Source: Melastoma dodecandrum
Taxonomy: Eukaryota > Streptophyta > Magnoliopsida > Myrtales > Melastomataceae
NCBI GenBank assembly: GCA_029817715.1
Contig: JARUPY010000292.1
Span: 124,001-188,000 of the forward strand
Reading direction: 5' to 3'
Length of the DNA stretch: 64,000 nucleotides
Shown here: positions 18,277 through 27,133 of the stretch, piece after piece
Numbering within the stretch: the first letter of the stretch is position 1
How the letters are laid out: every line of letters starts with the position of its first letter
Made by a program: the position numbers and the translations under genes
Notes under the pieces: model-generated
Databases searched by the model: none
Seen by the model: only the letters and a program-made list of their open reading frames with translations
What the model was told of the DNA's origin: nothing

Positions 18277-18771
18277 ATGGAACCGGGCTGGACCACCACG
18301 AGTCACGTGCTGGACAACCTGAAGGCGGATTCGCACCCGGGCGATCCGTTCGCGGCGGCCGTGCGGGCGACGCGGATGCCGATGATCGTCACCGACCCTC
18401 GGCAGCCCGACAACCCGATCGTGTTCTGCAACACCGCCTTCCAGAAGCTCACCGGCTACACGCGGATGGAGGTGATGGGCCGCAACTGCCGGTTCCTCCA
18501 GGGACCCGGGACCGATCCCGAGGCCGTCGACCGCCTGCGGGCGGCAGTCCGTCAGGAACTGGACGTGCGGGTCGATCTGCTCAACTACCGCAAGGACGGC
18601 TCGACCTTCCACAACGCCCTGTATGTCGGGCCGGTGCGGGATGCGGAGGGCAAGCTAGTCTACTTCTTCGCCTCTCAGCTCGACGTCAGCGCGCACTACG
18701 CGCAGTCGGCCGAGATCGCGCGGCTGAAGCGCGAACTGGCCGAGGCCCGGGCGGAGCGCGGCGACCGATAG
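18277..18771 (+). CDS. short LOV (PAS) blue-light photoreceptor
   Basis: 164 residues: a short N cap, one LOV domain (about 24-135) with the flavin-adduct motif GRNCRFLQG (cysteine C71) and the [16 protein letters not shown] segment, then a coiled-coil helix ([18 protein letters not shown]). The flavin-binding motif is intact. There is no kinase, HTH or GGDEF output domain, so it is a short LOV protein that probably signals by dimerisation. Divergent from msrA. Blue-light and oxidative repair may be linked, but that is inference. Confidence 0.9.
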   Translation: MEPGWTTTSHVLDNLKADSHPGDPFAAAVRATRMPMIVTDPRQPDNPIVFCNTAFQKLTGYTRMEVMGRNCRFLQGPGTDPEAVDRLRAAVRQELDVRVDLLNYRKDGSTFHNALYVGPVRDAEGKLVYFFASQLDVSAHYAQSAEIARLKRELAEARAERGDR

Positions 18772-18792
18772 GGCCGGGACGCGCCGTCGCGG

Positions 18793-19113
18793 TCAGGGCT
18801 TCGTCAGGAAACCGATCGGCTCGCGGCCCGGCTGGCCGAGCCAGAGCAGCCCCGCGCCGAGCCCCAGCCCGATCAGCGAGGCCGGCGCCAGGGTGAGCGG
18901 CAGGCCCAGCACGTGCCAGAGCCAGGGTGCCGCCCCCTCGACGCTGCCCTGCAGGGCGCCGGCCCGGTCCTTGAACAGGGCGGCGATCACCTCGGAGAGC
19001 GGCGTCACCCGCAGGCCGTTGTTGGCGATCGAGCGGGCGCCGTCATAGACCAGCGCGACGAAGCCGCCGGCCATCAGCAGGAAGCCCAGGACGCGGACCA
19101 GGAAGCGGAACAT
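18793..19113 (-). CDS. small two-helix membrane protein of a Hyphomicrobiales family
   Basis: A 106-residue protein starting MFRFLVRVLGFLLMAGGFVA, with an N-terminal helix (about 5-25), a VYDGARSIA segment, a soluble middle and a second helix (about 75-97). This layout resembles a short inner-membrane family often labelled PetM-like in this order, but a cytochrome b6f role is not credible here. Function unknown. ATG 19113 is preferred over a longer frame. Confidence 0.65.
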   Translation of the reverse strand: MFRFLVRVLGFLLMAGGFVALVYDGARSIANNGLRVTPLSEVIAALFKDRAGALQGSVEGAAPWLWHVLGLPLTLAPASLIGLGLGAGLLWLGQPGREPIGFLTKP

Positions 19114-19290
19114 CGCGGGATCTTCTGAGCCTTGCCGTGTGAGCCGTGCCGTGCGGACGTCAGGGAGTATGGGCCCGCGCCGCCCGGCGCAAGCGCTGCC
19201 ATCATGCCTCGGCCGTCTGCGGTTGCCGGTGCGCCGAGCCCGTGCCACAGGGGCAGCGGGCGGCGGCGGGCCGTGCGGGAACGGTCAGCC

Positions 19291-19974
19291 TTGGACGCGC
19301 ACGCGACGACACAAGACCTCGGCCTCGTGATCTTCGATTGCGACGGCGTCCTGGTCGACAGCGAACCCCTGAGCCTCGCCTGCCTCACGGCGGGTCTCAA
19401 CCGGATCGGCGTGCCGATCGACTTCGCCACCGTGCGGGCGCGCTTCACCGGCACCTCCATGCCCTCGATCATGGCGCATATCGCCCGGGATTACGGGGTC
19501 ACGGCCCCTCCGGGCTTCGTCGAGACCGTCAAGGCCGAGACGCTGGCGCTGTTCGATACCGAGCTGCGGGCGATGCGCGGCGTCGCCGAGGCGGTGGCGG
19601 CCATCGGCCTGCCGACCTGCGTGGCGTCGAGCAGCGATCCGGTCCGGCTGCGCCATTCCCTGACGCTGACCGGGCTGCTGCCGCTGTTCGGCGCGCATGT
19701 CTTCTCCTCGGCGCAGGTGCAGCGGGGCAAGCCCGCCCCGGACCTGTTCCTGTTCGCTGCCGAAAGGATGGGGGTCCCGCCGGCGGCGTGCCTCGTCATC
19801 GAGGACAGCGTGCCCGGCGTCACGGCTGCCCGCAGCGCCGGCATGCGGGTCGCCGGCTTTACCGGCGGCGGCCATTGGGGCCACGACCCCGCGGGGGCCG
19901 ACCTCCTGCGCGCCGGCGCAGCCCGGATCTTCTCGGATTTTTCCGATCTCGCCGCGGTGATGGCCGAGGCCTGA
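19291..19974 (+). CDS. HAD-superfamily phosphatase (phosphoglycolate-phosphatase-like)
   Basis: About 227 residues with all HAD motifs: motif I FDCDGVLVDSE, motif II VASSSDP, the lysine in QRGKPAPDLFL and motif IV VIEDSVPGVTAA. The cap domain is the helical C1 type, as in Gph and beta-phosphoglucomutase. Substrate unknown. The start is uncertain: TTG 19291 gives a short leader before motif I; GTG 19273 is also possible. Confidence 0.85.
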   Translation: MDAHATTQDLGLVIFDCDGVLVDSEPLSLACLTAGLNRIGVPIDFATVRARFTGTSMPSIMAHIARDYGVTAPPGFVETVKAETLALFDTELRAMRGVAEAVAAIGLPTCVASSSDPVRLRHSLTLTGLLPLFGAHVFSSAQVQRGKPAPDLFLFAAERMGVPPAACLVIEDSVPGVTAARSAGMRVAGFTGGGHWGHDPAGADLLRAGAARIFSDFSDLAAVMAEA

Positions 19975-20216
19975 CCGGCCCCGCCTCTCCGAGCCCCGGA
20001 CGGCGCCGGTATCCTGCCAAGCGCGGGCCCAAAATCGGAAGTCCGTTCCGTTGACGGTCCGCGGGGCCGCCTCCATCTTCAAGAGTGCCGGTCCGGGCCG
20101 TGAAACGCCCGTCCCGGCCGCGGTCCTTTGAGAAGCGTAGCTTGCGCCGCGTCATCAAACGCTAAAGCACTGCGACGGCCCCGCGCCGCGCGGTCCTTCA
20201 GTCTGGAGGACATCCG

Positions 20217-20288
20217 ATGGTGATCCGACTCCCTTCGTACGCAGACCCACGCGCGATTCGCTCCCAGGCCCGGCGCTGTCGACGCTAG
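20217..20288 (+). CDS. possible 23-residue peptide
   Basis: A short frame starting MVIRLPSYADPR with CTGGAGGA seven bases upstream and an arginine-rich end. It sits within 19,975-20,359, a stretch that otherwise shows no gene. It might be a leader peptide for the next gene 72 bases downstream, or chance. Support is the ribosome site only. Confidence 0.25.
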   Translation: MVIRLPSYADPRAIRSQARRCRR

Positions 20289-20359
20289 CCCGCCGACCAT
20301 CATCCAGCAGTCATCGCGATCCGGCATGGCTTCACGCCGGCCAAGGGAGTTCCACGTCC

Positions 20360-20596
20360 ATGTCCAATCTCTCCGCAGAATTGGCGCCCGAAGACCGTCT
20401 CGACGCCGCCGAACCCGCGCGGGTCATCGAGGTCGGTGAGATCACAGCGGGGATTGCCGTGCCCGAGGGCCGCGGCGTCCGGTTCTTCTCATCGGCGCGC
20501 GATTTCGACGGTCTCGACGGCGCCGTGTTCCGCACGGCCGAGCAGGCGGCCCGCGCCGCCCGCGCGCGCATGAGCGCCCGCCTCCGGCGCGCCTGA
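20360..20596 (+). CDS. small hypothetical protein
   Basis: A 78-residue acidic-then-basic protein starting MSNLSAELAPEDRLDAAEPA; the middle (VPEGRGVRFFSSARDFDGLDG) looks like a folded beta segment and the end is an alanine/arginine helix. AAGGGAG lies about 12 bases before the ATG. Family not recognised; convergent with ialB. Confidence 0.55.
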   Translation: MSNLSAELAPEDRLDAAEPARVIEVGEITAGIAVPEGRGVRFFSSARDFDGLDGAVFRTAEQAARAARARMSARLRRA

Positions 20597-20604
20597 CCGG
20601 CGCG

Positions 20605-21324
20605 CTACCTGCTGCACTCGTCGCGGGTGCGCTTCATGGCCTCGGCGAAGCCGCCGAGGGCGTATTCGTCACTGGTCGGATTGCCGCGCATCGACGTCGT
20701 CTTGATGATGAGCTTCGGGTTGCGGGCGCTCATTTCGGAGACGACCCGCGCCTCCTCGGCCGGGTTCTGCAGCCACGCGTTGCCGTCCTTCACCACGAGG
20801 CCGTAGCGGCTGCTGCCGAGGTTGAGGCTCGGATCAGTCGGCGCGGCGGCCGAGCCGGGCTTGACCTGCGAGGCCGCGGGCTTCGACGGGAAGCCCAGCA
20901 TCACCGCCACCTCGTTCTGGACGTTCTCGCCCTTGCGCACGCTCACGAACAGGTAGGCGGTGTCGCGCTTCAGGGTCTTCGGCGAGCGGGTCTGCGGCTG
21001 CGCGATGGCGTAGCACAGCTTGGTGCGGCCATCGCCGTTCACGAACACGTTCCAGTCGCCGAAAATCGCCACCGGCGTCGCCTGCTGCATGCCCGGCGGC
21101 GTGCTCGCCTTCCGCTCCGCCGGCCGCGCCCGCTCCCGTCCGCGCCGCCGTCCGTGCCGGGTGGGCGCCGCATCCTCGGCACCCGCCGCGGGCGCGGCCT
21201 CCTGGGCCGAGATTGCCGTCGCGGACAGGGACAGGCCGCCGAGCCCTCCGACGAGCGCGGGTGCGAGCCCGGATGCGAGCAGGGCGAGGGCTCCGGCCGG
21301 GAGCAGGCTGGGGACGCGGACCAT
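20605..21324 (-). CDS. invasion-associated locus B (IalB)-like periplasmic protein
   Basis: A 239-residue exported protein: signal peptide (to about residue 40), an arginine-rich linker (RHGRRRGRERARPAER), then an IalB domain starting IFGDWNVFVNGDGRTKLCYA and containing YLFVSVRKGE and a terminal cysteine (RDECSR) that could pair with the first. IalB proteins occur widely in Hyphomicrobiales and do not by themselves indicate pathogenicity. Two ATGs six bases apart exist; AGGAAG directly abuts the first, so the second (21324) has the workable spacing. Confidence 0.85.
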   Translation of the reverse strand: MVRVPSLLPAGALALLASGLAPALVGGLGGLSLSATAISAQEAAPAAGAEDAAPTRHGRRRGRERARPAERKASTPPGMQQATPVAIFGDWNVFVNGDGRTKLCYAIAQPQTRSPKTLKRDTAYLFVSVRKGENVQNEVAVMLGFPSKPAASQVKPGSAAAPTDPSLNLGSSRYGLVVKDGNAWLQNPAEEARVVSEMSARNPKLIIKTTSMRGNPTSDEYALGGFAEAMKRTRDECSR

Positions 21325-21451
21325 CTTCACTTCCTGACGACGGGCAGCACTATCAGGAGCTGCACCGGGGTTCTGGATTAGTGAAGCTTGCGTAAAACGT
21401 CGGCAAGATGGCGGTGTGGTTTACACCCCCAATATGGTGCCGTCCGCCTCT

Positions 21452-21748
21452 TCAGAGCGCGCGGGCTTCGGCCGACAGGGCCGCGAGGACCGCGGCCGGC
21501 ACCGCCATCGGCTCGACCGTGGAGCCGGCGGGGGCCGCGATCGCGGTCGGCTGGACCGGCGCGGCGCGCAGGGCCCCGCAATCCTTGCGAGGCGGATCGT
21601 TGTAAGGGGTGTTGTAGCCCTTGCGTACGGCAGCCCAATAGGACTCCCGCGTCAGGCCCGAGCCGGTCAAAGCGGCATCGACCATCGCCGTCGCCCGTGC
21701 CGCGAGATCCGGCACCTCTTCCGGCTGCAGCCAACTCTCGACAGGCAT
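21452..21748 (-). CDS. hypothetical protein
   Basis: 98 residues starting MPVESWLQPEEVPDLAARAT; an N-terminal helical part and an alanine/proline-rich second half. GGAG about eight bases upstream supports ATG 21748 over the GTG at 21769. No family recognised and no membrane segment. Convergent with nothing close; its neighbour upstream is a P-loop kinase in the same orientation 221 bases away. Confidence 0.5.
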   Translation of the reverse strand: MPVESWLQPEEVPDLAARATAMVDAALTGSGLTRESYWAAVRKGYNTPYNDPPRKDCGALRAAPVQPTAIAAPAGSTVEPMAVPAAVLAALSAEARAL

Positions 21749-21969
21749 CCTGCGCACTCCGTTCCACACGGCGAAGCTTCTAGCTGATCGGACTTAGCCA
21801 GATGGTGAACGCGCGGGCCGGGCGATGGTTGCGATGCACAATTTTGATCCGCCCTGTGGGTAAGTCCGCTGCCCGGACGGGTCGCGCCGTCCGTCCGGCC
21901 GATCGGAACGCCCGGCACGTCTGCGGTGGCCGCGCAGGTGGTCGGCCGCATACCGCAACCGACCGCACC

Positions 21970-22461
21970 TCACGGCCGGTGAACGACCAGATTGAAGCCC
22001 TCTTCCGGCGCTGGCGGGACGAAATAGCGGGTGAACAGATCGAAATCCGCCTCCGTGACCGTGAAGTCATGCGTCCCTTCGGCATTCCGCCGGCGCAGGC
22101 GGGCCTTGCAGACTGAATCGGGAACATCGAGGACGTGAAGCTGGTGGGCGGCGCCGGCCGTCTCGAAGAGGGTCCGCATCCAGGCCGGGCTGGCGACGGT
22201 GTTGGCCGGGAAATCGAGGACCACCGAGACGCCGAGGCGCAGCAGCGCCACGATGTGCGGACCCATGGCATCGCGCAGCCGCGCCGCGTTGCGGGCGTAA
22301 TCGGCAAGGCAGGTCTGCTCGCCGGGATAGAGCCGGGCGAGCCAATGGTCCTCCGCCACCACGAGGGTGCCGGGTTCCCGCCCCAGGCGGGCGGTGAGGG
22401 TCGATTTTCCAGCGGCGATCTTGCCGCACACGAGGTGCAGCGTCGCGTGTGTCGCGGCCAT
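21970..22461 (-). CDS. P-loop AAA-type kinase/ATPase
   Basis: A 163-residue protein with Walker A GKIAAGKST near residues 13-21, a hydrophobic strand VSVVLDFPANT and an arginine-rich lid (SVCKARLRRRN). The fold is that of small nucleotide or antibiotic kinases and zeta-like P-loop proteins annotated as AAA family ATPases. Substrate unknown; no antitoxin-like partner is next to it, so a toxin role is not supported. Confidence 0.8.
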   Translation of the reverse strand: MAATHATLHLVCGKIAAGKSTLTARLGREPGTLVVAEDHWLARLYPGEQTCLADYARNAARLRDAMGPHIVALLRLGVSVVLDFPANTVASPAWMRTLFETAGAAHQLHVLDVPDSVCKARLRRRNAEGTHDFTVTEADFDLFTRYFVPPAPEEGFNLVVHRP

Positions 22462-22654
22462 GGCGGGGGACCTCGAGACTGCGGCGCGCGGGCCGCAGGC
22501 GCATTCACATGCGGGATGGCCCGGCCTGACGGATCAGACCGGGTACCGAATTCGACCGCGAATCGCGGCCCCCGCGCTGTGAACACACAAGGTCATGGGC
22601 CCAGACTGCCATCCGCCGGACGGCGGCGCCAGAGGGTTTCAGGCGATGGTCCGG

Positions 22655-24034
22655 TCAGGCCAGCCGTTCGATCCAGCCCTGCGCCTGCTTGCGCACGTTG
22701 TCGGGCGCGGTGCCGCCGTAGCTGGTGCGGCTCGCCACCGAGTTCTCGACACCGAGCACCGCGTAGACCGCCTTGGTGATGCGCGGCTCGGCCTCCTGCA
22801 TCTCGGGCAGCGACAGCTCTTCGAGCCCGACCCCCTTGGCGGACGCCGCGCCGACGAGGCGGCCGGTGACGTGGTGTGCCTGTCGGAACGGCAGGCCGAG
22901 TTCGCGCACCAGCCAGTCGGCGAGGTCGGTGGCGGTGGCGTAGCCGGAGCCGGCGGCCCGGGCGAGCACCTCGGCGTTGGGCTCCAGATCCTGCACCATG
23001 CCGGTGAGGGCGGCGAGGCACAGGGACAACGCCTGGAGGGCGTCGAACGTGCCCTCCTTGTCCTCCTGCATGTCCTTCGAATAGGCGAGCGGCAGGCCCT
23101 TCATCACGATGAGCAGGCCGGTGAGTGCACCGATGATCCGGCCGGACTTCGCCCGCACCAGTTCGGCGGCGTCGGGGTTGCGCTTCTGCGGCATGATCGA
23201 CGAGCCGGTGGTGAACCCATCGGACAGCCGCACGAAATTGAACTGGGCCGAGGTCCAGACCACCAGCTCCTCGGCGAAGCGCGACAGGTGCACGGCGCAG
23301 ATCGAGGCCGCCGCCAGCGCCTCCAGGGCGAAGTCGCGATCGGCCACCGAATCGAGGGAATTGGCGGTCGGCCGGTCGAAGCCCAGAGCCGCCGCGGTGG
23401 CGTGCCGGTCGATCGGGAAGGAGGTGCCGGCGAGCGCGGCGGCGCCGAGCGGGCACTCGTTGAGCCGCGCCCTTGTGTCGCGGAACCGGCCCCGGTCGCG
23501 GGCCAGCATCTCGACATAGGCAAGGCAATGGTGGCCGAAGGTCACCGGCTGGGCCGATTGCAGATGGGTGAAGCCCGGCATCACGGTGGCGGCGTGCTTC
23601 AGCGCCTTATTGGCCAACGCCCGCTGCAACTCGGCCGCCTGCTGGTCGAGGGAGTCGAGGGTGTCGCGCACCCAGAGCTTCATGTCGGTGGCGACCTGAT
23701 CGTTGCGCGAGCGCGCCGTGTGCAGGCGCCCGGCGGCCGGGCCGACGATCTCGGTGAGCCGGCTCTCCACCGACATGTGGATGTCCTCGAGCTCGCGCTT
23801 GAACGTGAAGGTCCCGGCCTCGATCTCGTCGCGCACGGACTTGAGCCCGGCCTCGATCGCGGCCACATCCTCGGCCGGCAGGATGCCGGCTTGGCCGAGC
23901 ATCGCCACATGCGCCAGCGAGCCGCGGATATCCTGGGGCGCGAGGCGCTTGTCGAATCCGATGGAGGCGTTGATCTCCTCCATGATCTCCGCCGGGCCGC
24001 TCGCGAAGCGGCCGCCCCACATCCGGTTGCTCAT
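22655..24034 (-). CDS. argH: argininosuccinate lyase
   Basis: Cleaves argininosuccinate to arginine and fumarate. The 459 residues have the fumarase/aspartase superfamily signature [12 protein letters not shown], the MWGGRF N terminus, [10 protein letters not shown] and [14 protein letters not shown]. Divergent from tlpA with 42 bases between starts. This neighbour pair (argH with a TlpA-like gene) is common in the order. Confidence 0.97.
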   Translation of the reverse strand: MSNRMWGGRFASGPAEIMEEINASIGFDKRLAPQDIRGSLAHVAMLGQAGILPAEDVAAIEAGLKSVRDEIEAGTFTFKRELEDIHMSVESRLTEIVGPAAGRLHTARSRNDQVATDMKLWVRDTLDSLDQQAAELQRALANKALKHAATVMPGFTHLQSAQPVTFGHHCLAYVEMLARDRGRFRDTRARLNECPLGAAALAGTSFPIDRHATAAALGFDRPTANSLDSVADRDFALEALAAASICAVHLSRFAEELVVWTSAQFNFVRLSDGFTTGSSIMPQKRNPDAAELVRAKSGRIIGALTGLLIVMKGLPLAYSKDMQEDKEGTFDALQALSLCLAALTGMVQDLEPNAEVLARAAGSGYATATDLADWLVRELGLPFRQAHHVTGRLVGAASAKGVGLEELSLPEMQEAEPRITKAVYAVLGVENSVASRTSYGGTAPDNVRKQAQGWIERLA

Positions 24035-24076
24035 GTCGATCCTTCCGCGCCCTGAACGTCCCGGCAGGCAAGCCTG

Positions 24077-24718
24077 ATGCCCGGCCGCACACCCATCCTG
24101 GCCGGCGCGGGCGTCGCCGCGCTCGCCGTCCTCGGGCTCGCCCTATACGGGAGCGGTCTCCTGCCCGGCAACACGGGCGGGGCGCTCCAGCCCTGCGCCG
24201 CCGCCAAGCCCGCGCTCAGTCGGGTCGATGCGGCCTCCCGGGGCGAGGTCGCCGCCATGCAGGCGCTACCGCAGGCCCGGCCCGCCCCCGAGATCCGGTT
24301 CAAGGGTCCGGACGGCGCCGAGACCGGGCTCGCCGAGCTGAAGGGCCGGCTGCTGCTGGTCAATCTCTGGGCGACGTGGTGCGCCCCCTGCAAGGCCGAG
24401 ATGCCGGCGCTCGACCATCTCCAGGCGCAGCTCGGCGGGCCGGATTTCCAGGTCGTCGCCATCAACGTCGACACCCGCAACCTGGAGAAGCCGCCGGAGT
24501 GGCTGAAGCAGGCCGGCATCCGCGACCTCGCCTTCTACGCCGATCCGGGCGGGCGCGTCCTGCCGACGATCCAGCGCGACACCCAATCGCCGGGGCTGCC
24601 GACCACGATGCTGATCGACGCCCAAGGCTGCACCCTCGGGGTGATGAAGGGGCCGGCGGCGTGGTCGAGCCCCGACGGGCTGGCGCTGATCCGCGCGGCT
24701 CTGGGGCGGACGTCGTGA
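24077..24718 (+). CDS. tlpA: TlpA-family thiol:disulfide protein
   Basis: Membrane-anchored periplasmic thioredoxin-like reductant, in related bacteria needed for cytochrome oxidase assembly. 213 residues: N-terminal anchor helix (about 7-27), an extra C40, and a thioredoxin domain with the active site WCAPC (C102, C105), LPTTMLID with cis-proline, and an internal insertion typical of TlpA/CcmG. Divergent from argH. Confidence 0.9.
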   Translation: MPGRTPILAGAGVAALAVLGLALYGSGLLPGNTGGALQPCAAAKPALSRVDAASRGEVAAMQALPQARPAPEIRFKGPDGAETGLAELKGRLLLVNLWATWCAPCKAEMPALDHLQAQLGGPDFQVVAINVDTRNLEKPPEWLKQAGIRDLAFYADPGGRVLPTIQRDTQSPGLPTTMLIDAQGCTLGVMKGPAAWSSPDGLALIRAALGRTS

Positions 24719-24731
24719 GGACAGCAGCGGC

Positions 24732-25295
24732 TCACGCCCGCTTGTAGAAAACGAACCGGCCCTCCGGCGCGAGTTGCTGGATGAGATCGAAGTCGTCGCG
24801 GTTTGCCGTCAGCACCGGAAGACCGGCTCGAGTCGCCGTGAGAAAGATCAGCGCATCCGCCAGGCAGGCAGTGCGCTGATGGCTCTGATAGCCTTGGAGC
24901 CTTCCCAACGTACCAGCCAGGATGCCGGCCTCCGCGAAAGTCTGAGCATCGGGCACCAGGAGACGCGTCTCGGGGATCTGCGCGAACAGCTCGGCGTAGT
25001 GGTCGCGGAGCGCTGGCCACGCCGTCCCGCGCGGGTCGGCGGCGGCGACTCCGACCGCCAGTTCGGCGAGCGCAGCCGCACAGTGGAACAGCAAGGCCCG
25101 ATCCAAGAGACGACATAGGTCCTGGGGCAGCCGCCCGGCGGCGCTGTGGATGTAGACGCCGGTATCGAGCACGAGCGCAACGGGCGCAGTCTCGCTGTAA
25201 ACCGTCCAATCAGCGAGTTCATTCCGCGGACGCGGGGAAAGACGCCGCCGACGCTTATCCGGCTTGCGCCGTCGCAGGGCGGCGTGCAGATCCAC
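24732..25295 (-). CDS. PIN-domain toxin-like ribonuclease (VapC type)
   Basis: A 187-residue PIN-domain protein. The acidic active-site residues are in VLDTGVYIHSAAG, in LAELAVGV, in ACLADALIFLTA and in TANRDDF. An unusual basic leader of about 40 residues precedes the domain. The GTG start at 25295 lies two bases after the antitoxin stop, as expected for a coupled type II toxin-antitoxin pair. Family knowledge says such proteins cleave RNA and are held by the antitoxin. The toxin frame is intact although the antitoxin gene is split by an IS. Confidence 0.8.
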   Translation of the reverse strand: MDLHAALRRRKPDKRRRRLSPRPRNELADWTVYSETAPVALVLDTGVYIHSAAGRLPQDLCRLLDRALLFHCAAALAELAVGVAAADPRGTAWPALRDHYAELFAQIPETRLLVPDAQTFAEAGILAGTLGRLQGYQSHQRTACLADALIFLTATRAGLPVLTANRDDFDLIQQLAPEGRFVFYKRA

Positions 25296-25297
25296 GC

Positions 25298-25534
25298 TCA
25301 GTGCGCGCCGATATCGAGATCATGGTCGGGTCCGAGGCGACCGGTGGTCCGGCGAAGGAAATCCGCGACTGGATCCGGCTGCGCCAGAAGCGCCAGCGCA
25401 ATCGTCCCGAGCTCATCCGTGGAAGTAATGCCGGCTTCGCGCTTGGCGGCTTCCACCAGCGCCGACGGTACACGCAAGCTCACCGGCTCGGATTGCGGGT
25501 CGTCGAGCAGGCCGGATTTTCTGGCTTCCTCTAA
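25298..25534 (-). pseudogene. antitoxin gene, 3' part cut off by IS701-type element
   Basis: The C-terminal part (about 78 codons) of a small antitoxin-like protein, containing EPVSLRVPSALVEAAKREAG, a ribbon-helix-helix-like segment. It is separated from its 5' part (26,962-27,043) by the insertion sequence; the two parts are in the same frame once the element and one copy of the CTAA duplication are disregarded. The outermost three bases of the IS (25,535-25,537) read GTG on this strand, in frame, so a truncated antitoxin could still be initiated there. No ribosome site was seen in front of that GTG. Confidence 0.8.
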
Positions 25535-26961
25535 CACTACTTTGGCAGATAGGTGTCAGGGCGGCAGATCGAGGGCGGCGTCACAGTGTGGACATCGGCG
25601 CGGTGATGGCCGGCTGAGGTAGTCGAGGATGGCCTGCCGGATCGCCGGCATCGAGGGCTGGGGCGGCGGGCAGGCGATTCTTTTTTTTCCGCCCCGCCGC
25701 TGCCAGGCGCCGGGATTGGAGGAAGGCGTAGGCCATCATCGTCATCAGCGCGGGCCGATGCAGCCCGGTCCAGGATCGGCCCTCGAAGTGATCGAGGCCG
25801 AGTTCCTCCTTCATCTGCTGGTGGGCCTGCTCGCAGATCCAGCGCGCCTTGATGGTCGCGGCCAGTTGCTTGAGGGTGGCCTCGGCCGGCAGGTTCGAGA
25901 GATAGTACTTGCGCTCGCCCGAGCCACGCTCCTCGCGCACCAGCCGGGCCTCGTCACCGGGCAGGTGCTGGTTGCCTTGTCCGCCAATCCTCTGGGTCGG
26001 GCCATCGGCCATCCGAACGCGCAGCGCACAGAAGCGAGCCCGCAGTCGACCTTTGGTGCTGCGCCGCCAGATCACCGATCGGCCGGTCATGTCCGCGAGG
26101 CTCGTCTCGGCTGCGACCGAGACCTGATCCGGGACGTGGCGCTTGCGCGGTCGCCCACGCCCCGCGACGGGGAAGATCATCGTCACGTCGGCCGGGTAGA
26201 CCTTGCTCCGTCCCGAGATCCCGACGGCCCAGTTCAAGCCACGTGCGCTCAGGGCCTGCCGGAACGAAGCGGACCCATACCCGGCATCGGCCAGCACGCA
26301 GCCGAAGCGCACGCCACCCGCCCGGACCCGGTCGATCTCCGCGACCGCGATCTCCAGCTTGGTACGGGCCGCGCGCAGGCCCTCGGGTACGCCGGCCGAG
26401 ACCATCCGATCCGGGTCGCCCGTCCAGTTCTCGGGCAGGAACAGCGCCAAGCCGACCGCTACGGGCACTTCACCGCGCGCAAGCGTGAGGGACACCAGCG
26501 TCTGGCAGTTGGCGGTCTTACCCAGCGTCGTCGCGTATTGCGGTGCGACCCCAACCGAGCGGTTACCCTTCTTCGGCAAGGCGGTGTCATCGACGACCAA
26601 GATCGCATCTGCACCTCCGACGAGGCGATCGGCCTCGCCGAGAAGCGCCCGTTGAAGCGGGGCCTCATCCCAGATCCCGGCCGCGATGAAGTGGTGGAGC
26701 CGGTCGTAAGGGATCCCCTCGGCCCGCGCCGCCATCGGCTGGATGCTTTTGCGATCACCCAAGCCGATCAGCCCCGCCACGTAGAGCGGGCACATCGCTC
26801 GGCGCGCCGGATGCGACAGGCCCGCCAGGAACGGCTGCAGCCACCACTCCAGATCCTCACGCCATCCGTCAGCACCGGACATCGTGATCCCCCATGACCG
26901 TCGCCATGGCACCCGAATCCGCGAGGATCCTGCCTCGTTCCCTCAGTCTGCCAAAGTAGTG
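25535..26961. mobile_element. IS701-type insertion sequence
   Basis: 1,427 bp bounded by perfect 15-bp inverted repeats CACTACTTTGGCAGA / TCTGCCAAAGTAGTG and flanked by the 4-bp target duplication CTAA (25,531-25,534 and 26,962-26,965). The 4-bp YTAR-type duplication fits the IS701 family. Insertion split the antitoxin gene of a toxin-antitoxin pair. Perfect ends suggest recent arrival. Confidence 0.92.
25556..26882 (-). CDS. IS701-type transposase, frameshift at a poly-A run
   Basis: DDE transposase. Motifs: LVVDDTALPKKG (first Asp), VLADAGYGSASFR (second Asp), WRRSTKGRLRARF and a late EELGLDHFEGRSW with the glutamate. ATG 26882 has GGGGGAT upstream. The main frame runs to 25581 but after a run of eight A (T8 at 25,681-25,688 on the plus strand) it loses family similarity; reading with one A fewer restores PPPQPSMPAIRQAIL and a CPHC motif, ending at 25556. 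Either an inactivating indel, a sequencing error, or programmed slippage. Confidence 0.85.
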
Positions 26962-27043
26962 CTAAGACGGCTGCATGAATGCGCGCGGTGGATCGCGGGG
27001 AGCCTGTCGGCAGGGCGGATGGGAATTTCGGCGTGACCATCAT
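26962..27043 (-). pseudogene. antitoxin gene, 5' part beyond the IS
   Basis: Starts with two consecutive ATGs (27043, 27040) behind GGGGGAGG and encodes MMVTPKFPSALP and about 14 further residues before reaching the IS701-type element at 26961. The frame continues into the 3' part at 25,534 across the target duplication. The start region shows that the native promoter and ribosome site are now detached from the rest of the antitoxin and from the toxin gene. Confidence 0.75.
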
Positions 27044-27133
27044 CCTCCCCCGTTTGCTGACAGGATCGTCCCGAGTCGCGGGCGCGGCGGATAGCCTTGC
27101 CCCCGCCCCCGATGCGCGGCAAGGCCTCCCACG

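Noticed and set aside
18793..19113. Cytochrome b6f subunit PetM
   Set aside because: Label sometimes given to this family, but no other b6f genes exist in such organisms and the length and layout differ.
21970..22461. Zeta-type toxin
   Set aside because: Only a P-loop and general kinase pattern are visible and there is no epsilon-like partner.
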